From Campylobacterales bacterium (GTDB lineage Bacteria > Campylobacterota > Campylobacteria > Campylobacterales > QNZT01), in contig JALUNR010000150.1 of NCBI GenBank assembly GCA_027055005.1, positions 1 through 27,312 on the forward strand: DNA of 27,312 nucleotides. The letters are read 5' to 3'. The notes under the pieces were generated by a model. It saw only the letters and a list, made by a program, of their open reading frames with translations. It did no database searches and was not told the DNA's origin. How positions within the stretch are numbered: the first letter of the stretch is position 1; each line of letters starts with the position of its first letter. Of the stretch, positions 15,096 to 23,330 are shown piece by piece. The translations under genes were made by a program, and so were the position numbers.

Positions 15096-16620
15096 AATAA
15101 AAATTTCTTTATTAATATTTGTTTTACTTATAAGTTTTGGAAGTAATATCTTTGCAAAAGAGTGTACAAATAGAAGTTTTAATATAAAGGTAAATTCAAA
15201 AGTTTCTACTTATGAAATACTAAATCAATTAAGTAGTGAATGTAATTTTAGTATGATTTCATTAGATAGTGTAGCTAGTAGTAAATTAAATGAGAAACTT
15301 TTTGGAATAAATATAAATCATATGAAATTAAAAGATATTTTTTCTTTGCTTATATCTTCAAAAGGATTAAGATATAAGTATGAAAATCATATTTTAAAGA
15401 TTGCTGGATTGTTAACTAGAACATATAAAATTGATTATGTCAATAGTGAAAGAAAAGGTTCATCAAATACAGATATTTCTATGAATGGTGATACAGGAGA
15501 GGAAACATCTGGAGCAACAACAGAAAGTGATGATGGTAAAGCTTCTAGCAGTGGAGGAGGTGGTAGTCAAACAACTGGTGCGACTATAACTTCAAGTGAT
15601 AATTTTAAATTTTGGGGTACTATACAAAAAGAGATTTCTCAAATATTAAATTCTCCACTTGATAAATTTAAAGCCCCATTGCCTATCATAAATAAAGAGG
15701 CTGGACTTATAACTGTAAGTGGGACAGCATCACAAGTAAAAAGGGTTGGTGCATATCTTGATGAAATGATGAGAAGACTCCATCGTCAAGTGATGATAGA
15801 TGTGAAAATTCTTTCAGTAAGACTTGATAATTCAAAAAGTACAGGTGTTGATTGGTCACAGATTTATAAATTACAAAATGTAGCTTTAAAATATGAGAGT
15901 TTACACTCAAAAGGTGTAGTTCCTTCAACAGAAGGTATAAATGATGATGGTACTATAAAAGTTTGGAGTGCAGGTGATGAACAAAAAAATGCAAATTATA
16001 TAAGAGTAAGTGGAAGTGTTTCGATTCAAAATATACTAAATTTCCTTCATACACAAGGTACTGTAAGTAGTATATCTAATCCAAAGGTAACTACTTTAAA
16101 TAATCAACCAGCCATATTTAGTTCAGGTGATCAGTTATATTATAAGATTTTACAATCCGTTTCAAATGTAAGTACAGGTGGAAGTTCAACAGGTCAAAAT
16201 GAAGTAGTTAGGAGTGTTTTTGCTGGTGTTTTACTTGATATTACACCAGAGATTACAGATCACAATGAAATAATACTAAAATTAAATCCTTCTATAAGTT
16301 CTGTTAGTGGAACTATAAGTGCAAACAGTGGAACTAGAAATATGCCACCAGATCTTAAAAAACAACAAATGTCAGCTGTTGTAAAAGTAAAAGATGGACA
16401 GAGAGTTATACTTGGTGGATTAATAAGTAGTGTTAAAGGTAAAACTGAAAAAAAAGTACCAATTTTAGGGAATATACCAGTTTTAGGAAAAGCTTTTAGA
16501 CAAAATATTACCACGGATGTAAAAGATGAATTGGTGATAATTATAACTCCGCATATAGTAAATCCTATAAAGAGAGTTTCCTTAAAAACATTGGGTTATC
16601 AAGATAGTTTTCAAGAGTAA
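15073..16620 (+). CDS. Outer-membrane secretin (MshL/PilQ/GspD family)
   Basis: This 515-residue secretin would form the multimeric outer-membrane channel of the pilus or secretion machine. A signal peptide (cleavage near A28) is followed by a short N0/STN-like domain with YEILNQLSSECN, a Ser/Gly/Thr-rich low-complexity linker (about 135-178), an N1-like domain and the C-terminal secretin domain. That domain has GGLISS and the family hallmark VPILGNIPVLGKAF (462-475), ending in VIIITPHIV. AAGGA precedes the ATG. No lipobox is seen, and no pilotin gene is recognisable nearby. The short N-terminal part fits MshL better than the long PilQ, which carries AMIN domains. Confidence 0.9.
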   Translation: MKILKLNRIKISLLIFVLLISFGSNIFAKECTNRSFNIKVNSKVSTYEILNQLSSECNFSMISLDSVASSKLNEKLFGININHMKLKDIFSLLISSKGLRYKYENHILKIAGLLTRTYKIDYVNSERKGSSNTDISMNGDTGEETSGATTESDDGKASSSGGGGSQTTGATITSSDNFKFWGTIQKEISQILNSPLDKFKAPLPIINKEAGLITVSGTASQVKRVGAYLDEMMRRLHRQVMIDVKILSVRLDNSKSTGVDWSQIYKLQNVALKYESLHSKGVVPSTEGINDDGTIKVWSAGDEQKNANYIRVSGSVSIQNILNFLHTQGTVSSISNPKVTTLNNQPAIFSSGDQLYYKILQSVSNVSTGGSSTGQNEVVRSVFAGVLLDITPEITDHNEIILKLNPSISSVSGTISANSGTRNMPPDLKKQQMSAVVKVKDGQRVILGGLISSVKGKTEKKVPILGNIPVLGKAFRQNITTDVKDELVIIITPHIVNPIKRVSLKTLGYQDSFQE

Positions 16621-16659
16621 ACGATGCAATATAAAAAAATATAAAAATAGGATAAAACT

Positions 16660-18411
16660 TTGATAGAAAAAAATACATCTATTATAGATTTTTTGCTACA
16701 AAATAAAATTATTAATGAACAAACCTATAAAAATATTATTACACAGTTTGAAGATAGTGATGATGATATAGGTACCATTCTTATAGATAATAATATTGTA
16801 AATGAAATTACACTTATTTTGTTACTTGTTGAAACTGTTAAAAATGGTATTTTAACCATTAGTGATATATACAAAGAATTTTCTATTGATTTAGATAACT
16901 TTTTACCACAATATGCAAAATCTACTGGTATTGAATATTTGGATTTATATAATATAGATGTAAATTATTCTATTGCTATAAGATTAGGTTATGAAAAACT
17001 TGAAAAATTAGGGGCATTGCCATATAAAGAGGATGATTTAAATATATATTTTGCTTTAAAAGATCCTACAAATCTTACAGTAAGAGATGCATTAAACCGT
17101 TTTTCAAAAAATAAACTTATAAAAATAGCTTTAGCAAATCCTGAACAAATAGAAAAACATCTTCACAATATTGAAAAGAGTGAAAGTGTAAAAGACTTAA
17201 TTGCAGAAATAAGAGATGAGTTTAAAAGTGGAGTTAGTGAGAGTGTAGGTGAGAGTTCAGGAATACTAAAATTGATAGAACTTATACTTAAAAGTGCAAT
17301 AGTTAGTGGAGGAAGTGATATCCATATAGAGCCAACAGAAACTAATTGTGTAGTAAGAGCTAGGATAGATGGTATGCTTAAAGAAATATTTGTATTTGAT
17401 AAAGATATCTATCCTCCACTAGGATCTCGTATAAAACTTTTAGCAAATCTTGACATAGCAGAAAAAAGAAAGCCTCAAGATGGAAGATTTTCTTCTGTTA
17501 TTATGGATAAAAATTATGATTTTAGAATTTCAACTCTACCTATTATGACAGGTGAGAGTATAGTTATGAGGATTTTGGATAAGTCTAAGATTATGATAAA
17601 GCTAGAAGAACTTGGGATGCATCCAATAAATTATCAAAATTTTAGATCATCTATGGATGCTCCTTATGGTATTATTTTTGTAACAGGTCCTACGGGAAGT
17701 GGAAAGACAACAACTTTATATGCAGGATTAAATGCGATAAAAAATGTAAAAACAAAAATCATAACTGTTGAAGACCCGGTAGAATATCAAATGAATCTAA
17801 TACAACAAGTTCAAGTAAATGAAAAAGCAAATCTTACTTTTGCAAGTGCTTTAAGAAGTATCCTAAGACAAGATCCAGATATTATTATGATAGGTGAGGT
17901 TAGAGATAGAGAAACTTTAAAAATAGCAGTAGAAGCCTCACTTACAGGACACTTGGTTTTTTCAACTCTTCATACAAATGATGCTGTAAGTGCTATTACA
18001 AGGATAGTTGATATGGGGATAGAAGCATATCTTGTTAGTGGTGCATTAGTAGCTATACAAGCTCAAAGACTTGTTAGAAAACTTTGTCCATATTGCAAAT
18101 CAAAGGTAACACTTCCTGATGCTGTGTTGGAAGATGTAAGAGCATATATACCTGATAATGGTTATCAGTTTTATAAAGCAAAAGGATGTGAAAAGTGTAT
18201 GGAAAGTGGTTATATAGGAAGAGAAATGGTAAGTGAAGTCTTAGTTATTGATGAAAATATTCAAAGTATGATAGCTCGTGGAGAAAGAAAAGAAAAGATT
18301 TTAGAATATGCTCTTAAAAATGGATTTATAAATATGTTTGCAGATGCTGTTATGAGAGCAAGTCAGGGGAGAACGACAATAGAAGAAGCATATAGGGTGG
18401 CAAAATCATGA
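16660..18411 (+). CDS. Type IV pilus / type II secretion assembly ATPase (MshE/PilB/GspE family)
   Basis: This cytoplasmic hexameric ATPase drives pilin polymerisation. Residues 1-170 form an N-terminal GspE/MshE N domain, the place where cyclic-di-GMP binds in MshE. The ATPase core shows Walker A GPTGSGKT (343-350), the Asp box VEDPVE (E371, D372), Walker B DPDIIMIGEVRD (E413) and the His box with H438. A four-cysteine zinc site is complete: C476, C479, C510, C513. At 583 residues it is the normal length. It starts with TTG 8 bases after AGGAT, and its stop overlaps the next gene by ATGA. I do not see a clear R-L-G...LG-x(2)-L c-di-GMP motif beyond IRLGYEKLEKLGALP (107-121), which is suggestive. 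Confidence 0.92.
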   Translation: MIEKNTSIIDFLLQNKIINEQTYKNIITQFEDSDDDIGTILIDNNIVNEITLILLLVETVKNGILTISDIYKEFSIDLDNFLPQYAKSTGIEYLDLYNIDVNYSIAIRLGYEKLEKLGALPYKEDDLNIYFALKDPTNLTVRDALNRFSKNKLIKIALANPEQIEKHLHNIEKSESVKDLIAEIRDEFKSGVSESVGESSGILKLIELILKSAIVSGGSDIHIEPTETNCVVRARIDGMLKEIFVFDKDIYPPLGSRIKLLANLDIAEKRKPQDGRFSSVIMDKNYDFRISTLPIMTGESIVMRILDKSKIMIKLEELGMHPINYQNFRSSMDAPYGIIFVTGPTGSGKTTTLYAGLNAIKNVKTKIITVEDPVEYQMNLIQQVQVNEKANLTFASALRSILRQDPDIIMIGEVRDRETLKIAVEASLTGHLVFSTLHTNDAVSAITRIVDMGIEAYLVSGALVAIQAQRLVRKLCPYCKSKVTLPDAVLEDVRAYIPDNGYQFYKAKGCEKCMESGYIGREMVSEVLVIDENIQSMIARGERKEKILEYALKNGFINMFADAVMRASQGRTTIEEAYRVAKS

Positions 18412-19655
18412 TTAGTTATTATGAAGTAAATTATTTTAAAGATGGTAAAAGAGATAAGTCTTTAGTAAAAGCTATTTCAAGAAAAGATGCTATTAGCTTA
18501 GCAAAAATAAAATTTTCAGGGGCTACAATACTAAAGATAAAAGAAACGACACCTCCACTTGATGTTCAAATAAATGACTTAAAAGAGAAATATTTTGGAA
18601 AAATTTCTCAAAAAAAAGCAAATGTAGAACATCTTGTATCAGCTGTAAGACAGTTGGCAGTTATGACAAATGCAGGAATATCTATACACGATAGTATAAG
18701 AGAAGTTACAAAATCAACAGTTGATCCTCAGCTTAAAGAGATATTTAAAGTAGTTGATGAAGATTTAAACTTGGGTAAAAGTTTAACAGAATCAATGGCA
18801 AAATATCAATATCAAGTAGGTGATGTTACAGTTGCTATGATAGAGTTGGGTGAGAGTACGGGAAATATTAGTGAATCTTTAACAAAACTTGCTGATATAC
18901 TTGAAGAGATGATGGAAAATTCTAAAAAGTTAAAATCAGCTCTTAGATATCCTATTACAGTTATTGTTGCAATTGCAATAGCATTTACAATTTTGATGGT
19001 GTATGTTGTACCAAAGTTTAAAGAAATATTTGAAAAATTAGGTTCAGAACTTCCAACTCCTACTAAAATACTTCTTTTTTGTGAAAGTGCTATTAATAAT
19101 TATGGTATTTTTATTTTAGTTGGACTTATTGGCATAGTAGTGTCTCATAAACATATGTATAAAAATAATTATGAATATAAAGCTAAAGCTGATGAGTATT
19201 ATCTAAAAATTTATCTTATTGGGAATCTTATCTTTTATGCATCGATGAGCAGATTTATGCTGATTTTTACAGAACTTGTAAGGGCTGGTATTCCGATAGC
19301 AGATGCTTTAGATACTGCAGTTTTAACAATAGATAATGAAAATATTAAAGAAAAATTATCGATTGTAAAAACTCAAGTTGAAAGAGGAGCAAACTTAACA
19401 GATGCTTTCAAAGAAACTGAACTTTTTGAAGGAATGCTAATCCAAATGATAAAAGCAGGAGAAGCAGGAGGAGCTCTCGATGCAATGCTTGAAAAAGTAA
19501 GTGATTATTACAAAGAAAAGTTTAATAATATCATAGATAATCTATCTTCATATATAGAACCAATATTGATAGGATTTATAGCGGGAATGGTGTTAATGCT
19601 AGCTCTTGGAATCTTTATGCCAATGTGGGATATGGCAAAAGCTGTAAAGGGGTGA
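18408..19655 (+). CDS. Inner-membrane platform protein (MshG/PilC/GspF family)
   Basis: This polytopic core protein sits above the ATPase and transfers its motion to pilin assembly. It has two tandem GspF repeats (about residues 72-200 and 275-400), each with the family pattern RQLAVMTNAGISIHDSI or MLIFTELVRAGIPIADAL, and the E-x-G-E-x-x-G motifs ELGESTG and KAGEAGG. Membrane segments lie at about 183-203, 230-248 and 383-408. At 415 residues it is complete. Its ATG overlaps the ATPase stop, and a strong hairpin 18 bases after its stop ends the operon. No pilin, minor pilin or prepilin peptidase follows, so these must be encoded elsewhere. Confidence 0.92.
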   Translation: MISYYEVNYFKDGKRDKSLVKAISRKDAISLAKIKFSGATILKIKETTPPLDVQINDLKEKYFGKISQKKANVEHLVSAVRQLAVMTNAGISIHDSIREVTKSTVDPQLKEIFKVVDEDLNLGKSLTESMAKYQYQVGDVTVAMIELGESTGNISESLTKLADILEEMMENSKKLKSALRYPITVIVAIAIAFTILMVYVVPKFKEIFEKLGSELPTPTKILLFCESAINNYGIFILVGLIGIVVSHKHMYKNNYEYKAKADEYYLKIYLIGNLIFYASMSRFMLIFTELVRAGIPIADALDTAVLTIDNENIKEKLSIVKTQVERGANLTDAFKETELFEGMLIQMIKAGEAGGALDAMLEKVSDYYKEKFNNIIDNLSSYIEPILIGFIAGMVLMLALGIFMPMWDMAKAVKG

Positions 19656-19672
19656 TGAAGTATTATATAAAA

Positions 19673-19713
19673 ATAAGCTTTTTGTATGAATTATTTATCA
19701 TCAAAAAGCTTAT
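19673..19713. terminator. Strong bidirectional terminator between the pilus operon and the hsrA operon
   Basis: ATAAGCTTTTTG (19673-19684) pairs perfectly with CAAAAAGCTTAT (19702-19713). After one bulged T, a further 4 bp (ATGA with TCAT) closes an 8-base loop. On the - strand the stem is followed by TTTTATATAATA; on the + strand by CTCTTTT. It lies 18 bases after the platform gene's stop, and on the other strand it overlaps the end of the 36-residue ORF. Confidence 0.8.
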
Positions 19714-19801
19714 CTCTTTTAGCTCTGGATTGAAGTATAAATCCTCTTACCATAAAGATCATAAAAAAAACAAAGAGGATGGTCATAATTGTATCAAACA
19801 T
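19691..19801 (-). CDS. Putative 36-residue single-membrane-segment protein
   Basis: This short ORF has no family that I recognise. Its ATG shares one base with the TAA of the upstream response regulator (TAATG), a layout typical of translational re-initiation. The product begins MFDTIMTILFVFFMIFMV, a single hydrophobic segment of about 16 residues, followed by a basic, hydrophilic tail (RGFILQSRAKRDKLFDDK). The positive-inside rule predicts the tail in the cytoplasm. The TAA stop (19693-19691) falls in the loop of the terminator hairpin, so the reading frame ends exactly where the transcript would. There is no Shine-Dalgarno sequence of its own. An 8-bp inverted repeat (19741-19748 with 19773-19780) lies inside it. 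It may be a real small membrane protein linked to the regulator. Confidence 0.5.
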   Translation of the reverse strand: MFDTIMTILFVFFMIFMVRGFILQSRAKRDKLFDDK

Positions 19802-20457
19802 TATGAGTCACTATAACAAAACTTATAACCTCTTCTTCGTATCGTTTCTATACATTTTATGCCAAGGTTTTTGTCTAATTTTTGTCTTATTGCATTTATA
19901 GAAGTTTCTACTACATTTGGAGTTATAAACTCTGGTTCTTCCCATATAGCATTTAAAAGTCTATCTTTAGAAATAACTTGATTTTTATGTTCGGCAAGAT
20001 AAACTAATATATCAAAAGGTTTTCCTTTTATCTCTATCTCTTTATCTTTATATGAAGTTTTTTCCTCCCCTATATCGATAGTTAGTCTGCCTATTTTTAT
20101 ACGGTTATCGATTGTTCTTCTTAGTTTTGCTTCTAATCTAGCAGATATTATATCTATATCAAAAGGTTCTTTTATAAAATCATCTGCACCAGCTTTTAAA
20201 AATGCAATTTCAGTTTCTTTATCATCTATAATAGAAAGTACTATAAAAGGAACTTTTAGCTCATTTGTTACTCTTGTTATAAACTTTTTTGTTTTTAAAT
20301 ATTCAAGATCATAATCTATTAATATAAGATCATAGTTTCTAAATCGTAGGAAGTTACTACTATCATCTAAGTCATAAGCTTCATCAACAATAACCCTAAT
20401 ATTTGTTGCTAATTGCTTAGATAATTCTTCATCTACTCCGACTGCTAATATTCTCAT
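19801..20457 (-). CDS. hsrA: OmpR-family orphan response regulator, HsrA (HP1043)-like
   Basis: The C-terminal half (about residues 122-215) closely resembles the winged-helix domain of H. pylori HP1043/HsrA, an essential orphan regulator that works without phosphorylation. Shared stretches include EIKGKPFDILVYLA, LLNAIWEEPE, TPNVVE and ETIRRRGYKFCY. The receiver domain is atypical: positions 7-8, normally acidic, are Gly-Val, while D48 (LILID), S75 and K96 occupy the phospho-acceptor, Thr/Ser and Lys positions. The ATG at 20457 is chosen because GAGGGA lies 6 bases upstream; a TTG 12 codons earlier would give an unlikely extension. No histidine kinase is adjacent. In H. pylori HsrA controls respiration and redox homeostasis; a similar role here is an inference. 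Confidence 0.87.
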   Translation of the reverse strand: MRILAVGVDEELSKQLATNIRVIVDEAYDLDDSSNFLRFRNYDLILIDYDLEYLKTKKFITRVTNELKVPFIVLSIIDDKETEIAFLKAGADDFIKEPFDIDIISARLEAKLRRTIDNRIKIGRLTIDIGEEKTSYKDKEIEIKGKPFDILVYLAEHKNQVISKDRLLNAIWEEPEFITPNVVETSINAIRQKLDKNLGIKCIETIRRRGYKFCYSDS

Positions 20458-20536
20458 TTTAATTCCCTCTACCAAAATATACTTAAAGTTCAATAAAATA
20501 TCTAAAATTTGTTTAAAAAAACTTTAAATAAAAAAA

Positions 20537-20824
20537 TTAATTTATATAATCTACAACTTTTGTATCACTTGCTTTTATTTTTATAAAAGATATAACTTTT
20601 TTATGATAAGAATCATTGGCATAGAGGTTTAAATTATCCATACTATCTACCTCAACAATCAGAGCCAAATCATAAGCTCTATTTTCATCGGAAAAATTTA
20701 TACCAACCTCTAAAGATTTAACTACTTTTATTTTTTCTTTCAAGGTTAAAAGCTTTTGCTTTACTTCTTCTTTATTTTTTAAAGAGTTATCCTTTAACTT
20801 AAAAAAAACTATATGTTTAATCAT
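20537..20824 (-). CDS. Dabb (stress-responsive A/B barrel) domain protein
   Basis: This small 95-residue protein has the ferredoxin-like A+B barrel pattern of the Dabb family: it opens MIKHIVFFKLKD, has a central helix with a run of lysines, then LEVGINFSDENRAYDLALIVEVDSMDNLNLYANDSYH with the conserved Y-x-x-x-x-x-H at the end, and closes with a short strand (VVDYI). The family usually forms dimers. Members range from plant stress proteins to polyketide cyclases, so no reaction can be given. AAGG lies 7 bases before the ATG. It follows batD by only 21 bases and so is probably the last gene expressed with the Bat operon; 79 bases then separate it from the hsrA start. Confidence 0.8.
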   Translation of the reverse strand: MIKHIVFFKLKDNSLKNKEEVKQKLLTLKEKIKVVKSLEVGINFSDENRAYDLALIVEVDSMDNLNLYANDSYHKKVISFIKIKASDTKVVDYIN

Positions 20825-20845
20825 TTTATACCTTATAAAGCTCTT

Positions 20846-21937
20846 TTATTTGGGCATATTATTATACAAATGAGTTAACCTAGTGTAAATATTTTTTGTA
20901 GAAAGTTTATTTTTTTTATTTTTATATATGTCATTTTCTATTTCAGATATGAGTTGTTGGATTTGTTTAATATCTGAGTAAGCAAATAAATATTTTAAAA
21001 CTTCTTTTGTATTTTTTGCCTTTTTAACCTTTTCCAAAAGTGATGCATCGAGGTCTAATGGTTTTTTAAATATTTTTAAAACTTTATTTAAAAATAAACC
21101 GATTATTATACCAATAAACAAAGATAGTAAAAGATAAATATAACTAAATTTTAAATTGTTTTCTTTTAAAGTTGTTTTCTTTTGTTTATTTATAATCTTT
21201 ATATCTATAGGAAGAGTTTTTTTAGTTATAAGTTTATTTTTAGTGTTATTAAAATATGTTATAGAGAAGCTAGGTATAGTAAAATCTTGATTAGATAAAA
21301 TAGCAAATTTTTGGATAAAACTATTATTTGAAAAAATAGGTTTATTTTGATAAATAGTTGTTTGTTTTATATTAAATTTAAAACTTTTAATATTTTCAAT
21401 ATTTCCTTTTCCATTAATTTTTATGGTTAAATTAACAGGAGAGTTTTTATTTAACTCTTTTTTATCAACAAATGAAGTGATATTAAAATCTCCTAAAAGT
21501 TTGGTTTTAGGAGAAAAGCTACTTACTTTTATAGTTAATTTTTTTGTTTGAAAAGTTTTAAAATCATAGTCAAAGTCATCATATTCTCCAACTTCTTTGT
21601 TTGTATTTTTTAAAATAGCAACATCTATGGAAGCTGGTTGAATAGTCGTATTTAACTCTTTTGAAGCAGTAAGTATAAAGTTTTTTTTAAGTATTGTAAA
21701 GTTTTCTTTGTTAGTACTATTTAAATCTTTTCTCTGTTTTATATAAAAATTTTTAAATTCTGGTGGGGTAAAATTTATTTCAGCTATTTTTATATTGCTT
21801 TTATATTTAAAAATATAACTAAGTTTTAACTCTTCCCCTATCAAAAGATGTGTTTTGTTTGCTTTTACTTCAAAATTAAAATCCTTTGCATCTAAAAAAG
21901 CTATCAAAAGTAAAAAAATCAAACTACCACGAAACAC
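20846..21937 (-). CDS. batD: BatD-like protein
   Basis: This 363-residue BatD-type protein has a signal peptide (LIFLLLIAFLDAK, cleavage near residue 18), a periplasmic beta-rich region (about 20-250) of immunoglobulin-like character and one membrane segment (about 260-283), followed by a cytoplasmic helical tail. A typical BatD phrase is LLIGEELKLSYIFKY near the start, where relatives carry the V-x-x-G-x-x-F-x-L pattern. It starts with GTG overlapping the BatB-BatC stop by 14 bases, and the signal peptide directly after this GTG supports it. It is the last core gene of the moxR-bat operon and probably partners the VWA proteins at the membrane. BatD is generally poorly conserved, and this copy is short compared with Bacteroides homologues. 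Confidence 0.72.
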   Translation of the reverse strand: MFRGSLIFLLLIAFLDAKDFNFEVKANKTHLLIGEELKLSYIFKYKSNIKIAEINFTPPEFKNFYIKQRKDLNSTNKENFTILKKNFILTASKELNTTIQPASIDVAILKNTNKEVGEYDDFDYDFKTFQTKKLTIKVSSFSPKTKLLGDFNITSFVDKKELNKNSPVNLTIKINGKGNIENIKSFKFNIKQTTIYQNKPIFSNNSFIQKFAILSNQDFTIPSFSITYFNNTKNKLITKKTLPIDIKIINKQKKTTLKENNLKFSYIYLLLSLFIGIIIGLFLNKVLKIFKKPLDLDASLLEKVKKAKNTKEVLKYLFAYSDIKQIQQLISEIENDIYKNKKNKLSTKNIYTRLTHLYNNMPK

Positions 21938-23330
21938 TATCTTTCCTTTTTGTTTTAGTTAATCTTATCATAAAACTTTTTTGCTTTATAGGTTTTATTA
22001 TATCTTGTTTTTGTATGAGTTTTATAGTATAGTTTTGCATTTGTAAAAGATCTTTTTTAGATAAAAATTTTTTAGTTATATTGATATTGTATTTAACATT
22101 TTTTGTATTTTTTATCTCTTTTGCAAATTTGTAAAATTGGTAAGCTTTTTTATAGTTTTTTAGAAAAAAATAACTATTTGCCATATTGTAAAATAGTTTA
22201 TATCTAAGATTTTTATTTTTTGCTATAACTTTTTTGTACTCTTTTATAGCCTCTTTGTAGTTTTTTTGTTTATAGAGTGAATTTCCAAAATCATAGTATG
22301 CTTGAGGTGATTTTTTTTCTTCTGCTATTTTTTGAAACTCTTTTGATGATTTAGAAAAATCTTTATCTTTATATGATTTAAAAGCTTTTTTTATTGATAA
22401 AAAATCAAAAAATAGTGCATTAGAGTGTGTGGGATATAGAAATAAAATAAAAGTTAAAGTAAATATTTTGAGTTTTTTGGGCAGTGAACAAGAGAGAATA
22501 CAAAGAAGAAAAAAAGCAATCCATAAAGGATAATAAAATAACTCTTTTTTATCTTTAATACTAAATATTTGAGTTTTATCTCCATTTGGTAAAAGATTTT
22601 TTAAAGATTTAGTTGTTTTTAAGTTTGGATTTGGTTTGGATAAAACTATATTTTTATCTTTGTCTGTTAAATATTTTTTATCTATCATGATTGGTGTTGG
22701 TTTATCTGAAGAGGTTTGAAAAAATATTATATTTTTTTTTAAAGTATTTATTTGTTTTATATTTTTAATATCAGCATCGCTAAATACTATTATATTTTTT
22801 TCTTTTATATTTTTTAGGGCATTTAAAAGATTTGTTGAGTTTGAATATTCTTTTTTTATTTTAAAATTTTTAATAAGATATTTTAAAATATTTTTATCAG
22901 TTGTCTTTGGTGAAATCATAAACAAATCATCACTAAAAGCATATATTGATATCTTTGCATCGTAGTCTTTGTTTAAAAATTCTATTATTTTATTTTTTGC
23001 ATATTCAAATCTATTTGGGTAAATATCTTGTGCCATCATTGATTTTGATATATCAAGAAGTATCGTAAAATTATATGGGATGGTTTTTAATGTGATATCT
23101 TTTTTAGGCAAAACAGGTCGTGAGAGAGCGACTATAAAAAGTGTTAAACTTAAAAACAGTAAAATATTTCTACCCACACTTCCTAAAAAATTTCTTTTTA
23201 TGATAAGTTTTTGTAAAATATCTTCATCAAAAATTTTATGAATATTTTTTTTATTTGTGATTATAAAAAATGCAAGAAATATAAGAGGGATAAGCATAAA
23301 TATTATAAAATTTGGATGTAGAAGTATCAT
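21924..23330 (-). CDS. BatB-BatC fusion: von Willebrand A membrane protein with C-terminal TPR
   Basis: This 468-residue protein has two N-terminal membrane segments (about 8-25, 55-70) and a VWA domain (about 85-230) with a full metal-ion adhesion motif, D93-I-S95-K-S97, plus ISPKTTD and FSDAD as the later metal-site positions. Two more hydrophobic segments follow (about 268-284 and 288-307), then TPR repeats (about 320-430): AYYDFGNSLYKQKNYKEAIKEYKK and FYNMANSYFFLKNYKKAYQFY are clear. VWA plus TPR joins what are separate BatB and BatC genes in Bacteroides and Leptospira. The start overlaps batA by ATGA. Bat proteins are thought to form inner-membrane complexes with MoxR; their molecular role is unsettled. 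Confidence 0.85.
   Translation of the reverse strand: MILLHPNFIIFMLIPLIFLAFFIITNKKNIHKIFDEDILQKLIIKRNFLGSVGRNILLFLSLTLFIVALSRPVLPKKDITLKTIPYNFTILLDISKSMMAQDIYPNRFEYAKNKIIEFLNKDYDAKISIYAFSDDLFMISPKTTDKNILKYLIKNFKIKKEYSNSTNLLNALKNIKEKNIIVFSDADIKNIKQINTLKKNIIFFQTSSDKPTPIMIDKKYLTDKDKNIVLSKPNPNLKTTKSLKNLLPNGDKTQIFSIKDKKELFYYPLWIAFFLLCILSCSLPKKLKIFTLTFILFLYPTHSNALFFDFLSIKKAFKSYKDKDFSKSSKEFQKIAEEKKSPQAYYDFGNSLYKQKNYKEAIKEYKKVIAKNKNLRYKLFYNMANSYFFLKNYKKAYQFYKFAKEIKNTKNVKYNINITKKFLSKKDLLQMQNYTIKLIQKQDIIKPIKQKSFMIRLTKTKRKDSVSW

Noticed and set aside
19625..19816. 63-codon + strand frame after the pilus platform gene
   Set aside because: It starts inside the gspF-like gene, runs through the terminator hairpin and is lysine/tyrosine-rich without pattern; the - strand small ORF explains the region better.
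22730..22740. Run of nine T in the BatB-BatC gene considered as a phase-variation tract
   Set aside because: Such A/T runs occur throughout this AT-rich sequence and the frame is intact; no long G or C tract, the usual switch in this group, is present in the window.
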